Positions 56,668 through 64,000 of a DNA stretch of 64,000 bases are shown here, one piece after another. The stretch's first letter is position 1. Each line of letters opens with the position of its first letter. The translations under genes and the position numbers were made by a program. Source of the DNA: Dendrolimus kikuchii (taxonomy: Eukaryota > Arthropoda > Insecta > Lepidoptera > Lasiocampidae). The DNA lies in NCBI GenBank assembly GCA_019925095.2, contig CM034391.1, positions 1,701,051-1,765,050 of the forward strand. The letters are read 5' to 3'. The notes beneath the pieces are model-generated. The model did no database searches. It was not told the DNA's origin and was given only the letters and a program-made list of their open reading frames with translations.

Positions 56668-57049
56668 GTGACGGAGTGACGCTCGCGGACCGCGTTCGTA
56701 ATACCGAAGTAAGAAAGAGAGTTGATCTGAAAGAGAGTGTCGGGGTGAAGGTAAGGAAAGGAATGCTCCGGTGGTCCGGGCATGTGGAAAGAATGACAAA
56801 ACAGATATACAATGCAAAAGTGGATGGATGCAGAAGTCGTGGAAGGCCACGACACACCTTCCATGATCAAATTGATCGTGTACGAGCAGAAGGTGATGTC
56901 AGGAGCCTTAAGAACAGACGAGCGTGCATGACAAGAGTTATGAATGTCAAAGAAGCAAGTGAGGTGTGTAAGAATAAGCCTAAATGGCGCTCTGTTGTTC
57001 GTGCCTACCCCGCAAGGGAACTGGCGTGAAGTTATGTATGTATGTATGT
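56668..57049 (+). mobile_element. L-A LINE copy with TSD, intact 117-codon frame
   Basis: Flanked by aaaatatttaaa (56656-56667 and 57050-57061). The frame MTLADRVRNTEVRKRVDLK runs unbroken through GHVERMTKQIYN to ARELA. It lacks the HDERM codons, like the copy at 12347. Confidence 0.92.
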
Positions 57050-57109
57050 AAAATATTTAAAATTATATTCTAACCGGCGGTTAAAGAGCGATTAAAGTTA
57101 GTCTATGGT

Positions 57110-57290
57110 GCAACGGCCTCTCATCCGCTTTACTCTTTTTGTATTCATTCTTGCATCTAAGTTGGGACGGCGTGACCTATTTACTGCAAATAGACTCGAG
57201 CGGGAGTCGAACTCTATGCCCGCCGGACACGTGCCCGGCTTTGCCCAACTGATTTATGATGCACCACTGCGATATCGCTTTCATACTTTT
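57110..57290 (-). mobile_element. tRNA-derived SINE (second type)
   Basis: On the minus strand an A-box-like AAATCAGTTGGGCAAAGC (about 57256-57239) and a B-box-like GAGTTCGACTCCC (57214-57202) have tRNA-like spacing, followed by a body starting GCTCGAGTCTATTTGCAG. The head is too degenerate to fold as a real tRNA. The plus-strand 63-codon ORF across it is incidental. Confidence 0.6.
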
Positions 57291-57339
57291 GCATAGCTTT
57301 ATACAGGCTTAATATTTTCTAAAGTTCTAGCGACTAGTA

Positions 57340-57665
57340 TACATAATGAAACGGTTTTAAGCGCGGTAATTTATTTGGTTTTTATTATTCCGACGTGTCG
57401 GCCACTTTTCAGTAGCCGTGATCACGGAGGAAAAAGATGTCAAGTGTCAATGAGTATTGTTAAAGTTTTATTTAGCGTACCGCCAACTTGTTCATTTTAA
57501 TTATTTAGTTTTAATTTTGTTTATGGTTATTACTTATTCTATAATTAAATTAAGTTTAATTAAATAATCTAATTTACTACCGCTTCGCAACATGTTGTGG
57601 CTTGAAGAGAAGAAGCGGCGCAAGAAACTCTTCAGCAAATATGCCTAGCTTTAATAGTTTTATAT
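57340..57665 (-). repeat. Rep-E long copy
   Basis: Reverse complement of 44335-44648: AACGGTTTTAAGCGCGGTAA at the left, CGCTTCGCAACATGTTGTGG and TTCAGCAAATATGCCTAGCT at the right. A second short Rep-E piece in the plus direction lies at 57925-57990, on the other side of the Helitron. Confidence 0.7.
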
Positions 57666-57703
57666 ACTTAATATTAAATTATTTTACCTCCCCCCAATTT
57701 TAA

Positions 57704-57920
57704 TCTTATACTGATATATAAAGCTTGTTTGTTTGAACGCGCTAATCTCAGGAACTACTGGTCTGATTTGAAAAATTCTGTCAGTGTTGGATAGCCCATT
57801 TATCGAGGAAGGCTATAGGCTATATATCGTCACGCTAAGACCAATAGGAGCGGAGCACCAATGAAGAATGTTTCAAAAACTGGGGGTTTTTCCACTATTC
57901 CACGCGGACGTAGAAGCTAG
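57704..57920 (+). mobile_element. Non-autonomous Helitron, 217 bp
   Basis: A|TCTTATACTGATATATAAAG to CCACGCGGACGTAGAAGCTAG|T. The 3' hairpin has lost one arm relative to 11157-11318. Between two Rep-E pieces in opposite orientation. Confidence 0.85.
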
Positions 57921-58069
57921 TATTATATAAAATTATTAGAGCTAGGCATGTTTGCTGTAGAGTTTCTTGTGCCGCGTCTTCTCTTTTGCAATGTCATGAA
58001 ATTTCAAAATTGAAATGGAAGCAATTAGGTATCTATGACCGATTTATGTGAAAAAAATGTTTTAAATAA

Positions 58070-58190
58070 AAATCAAAGTGCTCAAAGGCTAAGTATTGCT
58101 ATTCAACGTGGTAACGCCGCCAGCCTTTTGGGAACGTTGCCGGTAAGTGACAGTGGTTTGGGTCCAATATGTTATCTAAATTTATGCCCT
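58070..58190 (+). mobile_element. L-C LINE C-terminal fragment
   Basis: QSAQRLSIAIQRGNAASLLG then TLPVSDSGLG. This continues the domain seen at 8939-9269 (its QRISI overlaps QRLSI). Confidence 0.65.
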
Positions 58191-58290
58191 TTTTTTAATT
58201 AGTTCTAGTTTTTAATTTTCGGTTTATTTTTCACACTGTAGTTTAATATTTATAAAATTATTATTAATGTTACAAAGTGATATATTATCT

Positions 58291-58498
58291 TCTTAATATA
58301 TATAAATTACGTGTCACGTTGTTTGTCCGCGATGGACTCCTATACTACTTGACCGATTTTAATGAAATTTTCACACCGTGTGCAGTTTGATCCAACTTGA
58401 AAGATACGATAGCTTACATTTGGACCCGGTAGGTGGCGCTGCAATCGGGTTCTAAATTTTATTTCTTCAGGGCAGAACAACGTCTGCCGGGACAGCTA
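58291..58498 (+). mobile_element. Non-autonomous Helitron, 208 bp
   Basis: TCTTAATATATATAAATTAC to GTCTGCCGGGACAGCTAG|T; its full hairpin is present. Very close to 12041-12247, which suggests recent activity of this family. Confidence 0.85.
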
Positions 58499-58499
58499 G

Positions 58500-59499
58500 T
58501 GTTATATATAATATATATATATATATATATACATGACATAAAATTTAATAAATATAATAATATGTTCGATATGATAACGAGGGTAAATAAAAAGACGTTG
58601 ATTGAAAATTTTCATTGTTATCTTCTTTAAATAGTTTAAAAAAGTCGTTTTGCGTGTCTGTCTGTATATCCGCTAACTCCTACTAAACCACCCAGCGGAT
58701 TTTTAAGCGATTTTCAATACCAGTTAGGTTATTTTTCACTGTAACTTTATATATATAAAAAAAATCTAATTATTGTTTTATAATACTGTTACGAGTGCGG
58801 GACTCGGAATCACAAATGCCGTTGGAATTACTAAAGAATTTATTAGAACTATAGAAACATGTATAACCCAGGTACAAATATAACTGAACGCAACCAGTAC
58901 AAACGTGATGCAAGATTCAATAACACGCGCAAAGTCCGTCACTAAATAGATTACCGAATGTAGTAAACACGTCTTGCTCGTATCGTACTCGTCGCTTGAC
59001 TGCCTCACCCCTCCGTTCGGACATTGTTTTATACTAAACTATTGAAATACTTTATGTCTACCTGCCATGCGTCGATGCAATTTCCCAGAAAACGTAATCC
59101 GCACACCTGCTTCATTATTCCTGCGAACGGCCATAAACGAGTACAATACACAATAGGCTGTTTTTCTAAATAAACAAAAGAAGACCAAATGCGGGAAAGT
59201 AATAAACTGTGCTTTATGGCAGGCAGGTGTGCATTCACTTTTGTCGGCATGTAACAATACGTAAGGAGAATAGTGCTACTTCCTAAGGTTTGACCCGCCG
59301 CATTGTCGCAGGGTTACTATAGTTTTCGATAAAAACGAAGAGAAAGAGCTGATGGCGCCAACTGTGATTGCAATGTGTTATGAGTTACGGTTACTACGCT
59401 ATTGTCATTCTTGAATATTCTTCTTCTGAAGTCGTCTTCTTTCTTGCTAGAAAATGTTTATATGGCGCATATAATAATAGATGAAAAAACCTTTATATC
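58500..59499. other. Unassigned spacer with TA microsatellites
   Basis: TA runs at 58508-58530 and 58750-58757. Weak minus-strand frames at 58778-59257 have no motif. Confidence 0.4.
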
Positions 59500-59509
59500 A
59501 AATACATTT

Positions 59510-59820
59510 TATCCGTGCAGGAACGGAGAAAGAATACAATTTCCTGCGGCCGGGCGGCCTGTCGTAAGAGGCGACTTAACAACCCACAGCCAGGTGGTAG
59601 GGCATTTGCCCGACTGGATAGCTACCCCCTCTGGTCTAAAGTATGTCGCCATAACAACCTTGAGTTGTGTTCCGGCATTAGTGACCAGGTTCCAGTCTCC
59701 CTTAAGAGAGCAGCAGCGCATTTGTAGCACCTTTGGTGTTGCAAATGTCCATAGGCGATGGTAACCGCTTTCCATTAAGTGGGTCGTCTGCCTGTCTGCT
59801 GAACTCCTGCAATAAAAAAA
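59510..59820 (+). repeat. Rep-A reference copy with TSD
   Basis: Flanked by aaatacattt (59500-59509 and 59821-59830). Starts TATCCGTGCAGGAACGGAG, holds every block, and ends CTCCTGCAATAAAAAAA. This copy best defines both ends of Rep-A and shows that it inserts by retroposition. Confidence 0.92.
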
Positions 59821-59830
59821 AAATACATTT

Positions 59831-60332
59831 CCATGAAATTAAAGCCAACCAATTTGCACTTTAAATTCGTAATTACACTCTCTTTAATGAATAATTGTAT
59901 GGTAACGTATATTTATTGCAAAAAATGAATTAAAACAACGTAACAGCTGTCGTGCATGTGAACGGTGAGGCAGGAAGCAGAGTGAAAGCCAGCCTTTGTC
60001 ACGGAGTTTTGCACGGACTTAGTTATGTTAGAAAAATAGACAAACAGCAGTTTCAATGAAGCACCGAACCGCACCGAAGCACACATAGATGTCTTTGATG
60101 CTTTACGGCGTAAAAAAACAGCTTCGTTACTAAGCAGATTGCGTGGTAGTAGCAACAGAATCTTTAAGGGAATAGATGACAAATTTGACTGCCCACTGGT
60201 CCAGTGGGCAGTACTTTTGGTCCTTCATTAAGAGGACTAAATCAGTGCTAGTCATTAACCGCCTAACTTATAATAATCTCGTTAAGAAACGATTAGGCAT
60301 CTCTCAAGTAAGAGAATCAGAATCAGACCCTA
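59831..60332. other. Unassigned spacer
   Basis: Nothing recognised beyond incidental frames on both strands. Confidence 0.35.
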
Positions 60333-60413
60333 CATATAATACATACATACATAACTTCACGCCAGTTCCCTTGCGGGGTAGGCACGAGCAACAGAGCGCC
60401 ATTCAGGCGCCAG
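60333..60413 (-). mobile_element. L-A LINE copy, 81 bp, with TSD
   Basis: Flanked by atcagacccta (60322-60332 and 60414-60424). It carries only the tail and about 60 bp of the LINE end. Confidence 0.88.
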
Positions 60414-60452
60414 ATCAGACCCTAATCAATGAATATCTTTTTTTTTCACTTA

Positions 60453-60573
60453 TACATACATACATACATAACTTCACGCCAGTTCCCTTGCGGGGTAGGC
60501 ACGAACAACAGAGCGCCATTTAGGCCCATTCTTACACACCTCACTTGCTTCTTTGACATTCATAACTCTTGTC
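60453..60573 (-). mobile_element. L-A LINE copy, 121 bp, with TSD
   Basis: Flanked by tttttcactta (60442-60452 and 60574-60584). Same direction as its neighbour, 39 bp away. Confidence 0.88.
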
Positions 60574-60910
60574 TTTTTCACTTAACTCTTTTTCACTTAT
60601 AAACGTGTATTACCTGTTGTTTACCTAAGAGGAGCACAGGCAAATGAAATTTGAATGATTAACGTAGGTTGTACTCAAAATATTCGACTAAAGAGGAGTT
60701 TATGGGTAAGATTTTCACTAAACAGTTGCTGAGCAGTTTCTTTACATTTAAGAAACTAACATAGACATAAGGAAGAAATATTACTAATGACATTATTGTG
60801 TGTGTTTATCTATGAATATGTATTGGACTGTGTTATCTTGAAATAAATAAATTATTATTATTATAATGAATGCGAACGTGTTCTGGAAGATATCGTCTAT
60901 CGTATGATGT

Positions 60911-61882
60911 ATATATGTTAGGGGCAATTTGATAAAACCGGTCACTATGAATAATGACCGGTATGTATATATAATGCCCGTATCAAGTGGACAATATAAA
61001 TAATATCTTTTCCCGGTCAGTATGAACAATGACAACTTTATCTTGGACAATATAATAAAACACAGATGAACTGTAATTTTTTTGTTTATTAAATGAGGTT
61101 AGGTTATATATGGCACTTTTTATTTATTATTTGAGATATAAAGTGAATTTTGGGTGGTTATAAACAAATAATCACGAAGGCTAAGGCGGGAAGCACCGCT
61201 TCGCATCGCTTTTACTGTCGTGGTTTTTTTCTGACCTATGTTTTTTTATTTTTTTTATTGCAGAAGTTCAGCAGACAGGCAGACGGCCCACTTGATGGAA
61301 ACCGGTTACCATCGCCTATGGACATTTGCAACACCAAAAGTGCTACAAATGCGCTGCTGTTCTCTTAAGGGAGACTGGAACCTGGTCACTAATGCCGGAA
61401 CACAACTCAAGGTTGTTATGGCGACATATTTTAGACCAGGGGTGGTAGCCATCCAGTCGGCAAATGCTCTACCAGCTGGATGTGGATCGTTCCTGCACGG
61501 ATAAAATATTTTAGTTTATATTATGATTTATTTCTGACCTATATTAAAAAAGCGGATCTGTTGATAATAAATAAAAATGCCATACAACTATGTATACCCC
61601 ACCCTTAAATGAATTAAACCTACGTAATTCTTATGGTTAAGGTAACCGAATTTATCACATTGTCCGGCTAAAGTAGGGAAGTATCCATACTGCCCGGTCC
61701 AAGTGATACATACAAATGATCTCAAACCATGATTTTTGAAATTGACCACGGGCCGTAGAGCGTTATTGATATGGGCCGGCCAAAATAATACATTTATCAA
61801 ATTGACCAACGCACTTGGTCATTATTCATAATGACCGGTCCATATTAATACTGCCCAATTAATCAAACTGCCCGTAACATAT
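60911..61882. mobile_element. Inverted-repeat element built of degenerate 20-30-bp units
   Basis: Left end ATATGTTAGGGGCAATTTGA and right end (reversed) ATATGTTACGGGCAGTTTGA. Each arm is a run of units like GGTCACTATGAATAATGACC, GGACAATATAAATAAT, GGTCAATTTGATAAAT and GGGCAGTATTAATATGG, inverted between arms. A Rep-A copy is nested inside. No transposase. Probably a non-autonomous DNA transposon. Confidence 0.6.
61240..61505 (-). repeat. Rep-A copy nested in the inverted-repeat element
   Basis: TTTTTTTATTGCAGAAGTTC to CCTGCACGGATAAAA. The 12-mer tttctgacctat at 61228-61239 and 61531-61542 may be its TSD. If so, about 25 bp of extra sequence lies upstream of the usual 5' end. Confidence 0.85.
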
Positions 61883-61907
61883 GTACTAAAGAAGATTAAC
61901 ATAAAAA

Positions 61908-62092
61908 AATAATCGACAGACAAACACACTGTATCTTCATAATATACAACGGATTACTTGAGGCCGATCCCAGACATCAAGACCAAAGTAAATAACGAAA
62001 AGTTCGTTTAGGAAATTTATCATGCTTGGAATCGAACTCGGGGCCTTGCATTCCATTCAGTTCAGCCGGTAAAGACTTTACCCGCTCAAAAT
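61908..62092 (-). mobile_element. tRNA-derived SINE (SINE-C)
   Basis: The plus-strand order is ATCGACAGACAAACACACTG, GGCCGATCCCAGACATCAAG and then the reversed B-box GGAATCGAACTC (62028-62039), followed by a degenerate head. Same body as 36095-36319. Confidence 0.7.
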
Positions 62093-62750
62093 ATAGAAAC
62101 CGACCGAGAGTTTTTGGCGGGTACTGAAAGGAGATGTTGTGCTGTGCAGTTTTATTTTCTAAAAATGTGTAAAATTACTCTAAAATGAACAATGGTAGGA
62201 TGTTGATAGTTTTTGAGTAGTAATTATGTGTTTTTGTGAGAAATGTGAACTGTATAGTCAAATGTGGCCTTTTGAGTTGTCACAAGAACTCCGTTGAATG
62301 GCACCAGCTGAAAACCTACAGTTCAGCTGTGCTACACATAGGCTTAAGGAAATGAAGAAACTATCTTGTAAACTAAGATCTGGCTTAAAGGTCTAGAAAC
62401 CAAGCCATGAAATCCAAAAAAAAAAAATAGGAACCGACTCTTGCTAAAAGGAGAATACGCCTGTCCAATAAATTTCCAATACATCCCAACTTTCATTCAT
62501 CACATATGTACTTATAATACTTGCTCCATTCACAAAAAAAAAAAAACAAATATGATAATGTAACGATGTGTAAAATTCACTTTTAAATACTTTTGCTTTT
62601 AACTTTGTTACGTCAAAATTACTGCATGCTTTAATAACTTAGCATAACTTTTAACTTAACAAGTCATTAATGTATGAATCTACCGCGTGGTTTTAATAGT
62701 GGAATATTTTAGTGTCTTTTAATAGATAAACATAAATATTTATTAATTTA
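62093..62750. other. Unassigned AT-rich spacer
   Basis: Two A-runs and no recognised feature. Confidence 0.4.
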
Positions 62751-62950
62751 GACCGTTAGTGGTTAACGCGCTCGCGGTCCAAAGTCAAGTGGCGCAGGTT
62801 CGAATCCTAGCCGGAAAAATATGCACTACTTTGGGACTTTTCTGACCTAATGCACCTGTTATTACAACTATCACATACTGGCAAGGAATAGACCGCGATG
62901 AAATCGAGATAACCGATGTGTCAAACCTGCCTTAAATTTACATGAAAACA
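62751..62950 (+). mobile_element. tRNA-derived SINE (third type)
   Basis: GTTAGTGGTTAACGCG (A-box-like, tRNA-Ser/Leu style) and the perfect B-box GGTTCGAATCC at 62797-62807. The T-stem and acceptor stem do not pair, so it is not a tRNA gene. The body continues TATGCACTACTTTGGGAC and runs into the repeat at 62958. Confidence 0.65.
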
Positions 62951-62954
62951 AGTT

Positions 62955-63575
62955 TTTAACCGACTACGAAAAAAGGAGGAGGTTCTCAATTCGTCGGGAT
63001 ATTTTTTTTAGTTTTTTTTTTATGTATGTTCACCGATTACTCCGACTTTTTTTGTTCGATGCGGAATAGCTGCCATTTGGTCCCCTAAAAATTTGACATA
63101 ATTTGGCCCAGTAGTTTTTATTTTATGAACATTTTTTGTGAAAATTTTTCCATTCCGTTCCATATGTACACCGATTACGCTGAGATTTATGATCCGATTT
63201 ACGTGATTCTTGTTTAGTTTGATGCGGAATAGTTGCCATTTGGTCCCCTAGAAATTTAACGTAGTTTGGCCCAGTAGTTTTTATTTTATGATAATTTTTT
63301 TGTTCCCGTTTCGTGGGACCTATATTTTTTAAGGAGCGCGGCACCTTTCGTAGGTCTACCCATACATAGCTAGACACTAAAAAGTAACAAATAAAAAAAA
63401 AACTTCGTTTAAAAAAACCGATTTCAAAAACTAAAAAAATCTAAAAAGTATAAAATAACTTATTTCTAAAGCTATTATTATTAATATATATTATCTAAAA
63501 CATCTTGAAGTCGGTGCAAAGTAAAACATAAAAATTACTATATTTTTTTGAATATTACTAAGCACCGACTTTGAT
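62955..63575. repeat. Dispersed repeat with internal duplication and hairpin
   Basis: Begins AACCGACTACGAAAAAAGGA, an opening common in lepidopteran repeats. A unit of about 85 bp (GATGCGGAATAGCTGCCATT to AGTAGTTTTTATTTTATGA) occurs at 63058 and again at 63218, 160 bp apart. At the right GAAGTCGGTGC (63512) and GCACCGACTTT (63562) are inverted. No coding. Confidence 0.6.
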
Positions 63576-63579
63576 CAAA

Positions 63580-64000
63580 ATACATACATACATACATACA
63601 TAACTTCACGCCAGTTCCCTTGCGGGGTAGGCACGAACAACAGAGCGCCATTAAGGCTTATTCTTACACACCTCGCTTGCTTCTTTGACATTCATAACTC
63701 TTGTCATGCACGCTCGTCTGTTCTTAAGGCTCCTGACATCACCTTCTGCTAGTACACGATCAATTTGATCATGGAAGGTGTGTCGTGGCCTTCCACGACT
63801 TCTGCATCCATCCACTTTTGCATTGTATATATCTTTAGTCATTCTTTCATGATGCATTCTTTCCACATGCCCGAACCACCGGAGCATTCCTTTCCTTATT
63901 TCACCCCGACACTCTCTTTCAGAGCAACTCTCTTTCTTATTTCGGTATTACGAACGCGGTCCGCGAGCGTCACTCCGCAGATTTTGCGCAGTGCTCGCAT
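63580..64000 (-). mobile_element. L-A LINE copy, cut by window edge
   Basis: (ATAC)n tail, AACTTCACGCCAGTTCCC, through the GHVERM region to GCAGTGCTCGCAT at the window end. A base missing near CCTTATTTCACC shifts the frame before MLRWFGHVERM. It probably extends beyond the window and may be longer than the 22109 copy. Confidence 0.9.

Noticed and set aside
62751..62822. Possible genuine tRNA gene
   Set aside because: Although the B-box is perfect, the acceptor stem and T-stem do not pair and a SINE-like body follows.
1..64000. CRISPR arrays, bacterial operons, rRNA genes, complete autonomous transposons
   Set aside because: No spaced identical repeats, no clustered long ORFs and no rRNA-like blocks. 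Every LINE copy lacks its RT catalytic domain and no transposase or Rep/helicase frame was seen.

Overview
This window reads as repeat-dense nuclear DNA of an insect, most likely a moth or butterfly. The main reasons are short non-autonomous Helitrons with A|TC...CTAG|T ends and GC hairpins of the kind common in Lepidoptera, many 5'-truncated RTE-like LINE copies with (TATG)n tails, jockey/CR1-like LINE C-termini, tRNA-derived SINEs, a Penelope-like element, and AT-rich spacers. There is no bacterial gene organisation, no long ORF and no rRNA. The identification comes from reading motifs; nothing was searched.

Host genes. One gene is recognised: two plus-strand exons (40689-40836 and 41966-42123) with canonical splice sites and matching phase encode the C-terminal Sm-fold half of LSm11, the U7 snRNP subunit of the histone pre-mRNA 3'-processing machinery. 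Its 1.1-kb intron holds at least four mobile-element remnants. The upstream LSm11 exons were not found. A second possible gene lies tail-to-tail with it on the minus strand (exons 38212-38316 and 37953-38150, unidentified product). Weaker candidate exons are at 3344-3435 (minus) and 37724-37794 (plus). GC-rich, possibly promoter or first-exon blocks lie near 16.3, 24.5, 47.4, 49.1 and 54.6 kb; the last has a clear TATA box.

Mobile elements. Names used here: L-A is an RTE-like LINE (C-terminal RT region with GHVERM and (TATG)n tail; 18 copies, 14 with visible target-site duplications, TSDs); L-B is a second RTE-like LINE with a (GAT)n tail; L-C is a LINE with a WDxTCxxTLAASHL C-terminal domain; L-D is a jockey/CR1-like LINE ending in LWNSLPTNVRKAKSF; Rep-A is a 290-bp SINE-like retroposon with a fixed 5' end and A-rich tail; Rep-D, E, G, H and I are other repeats present at least twice. 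DNA elements include Helitrons, PIF/Harbinger-type MITEs (TAA TSD), a hAT-type MITE, a Tigger/pogo-type element, two long-armed foldback elements, and a 1-kb inverted-repeat element made of degenerate 20-30-bp motif units.

Layout. 1-0.8 kb Rep-A and L-A; 0.8-3.3 kb unique; 3.3-12.8 kb Helitrons, Rep-A, LINE fragments and MITEs; 12.8-16.6 kb microsatellites and AT-rich DNA; 16.6-23.4 kb dense mixed repeats; 23.4-27.3 kb mostly unassigned with Rep-A; 27.7-29.0 kb Penelope-like element; 29.2-29.8 kb Helitron and SINE; 30.8-34.9 kb a long AT-rich stretch nearly free of the shared repeats; 35-40 kb repeats and candidate exons; 40.7-42.1 kb LSm11; 42.4-64 kb repeats with unassigned spacers. Apart from the two LSm11 exons there is no evidence that genes here act together; the window is chiefly a record of successive, often nested, transposition.
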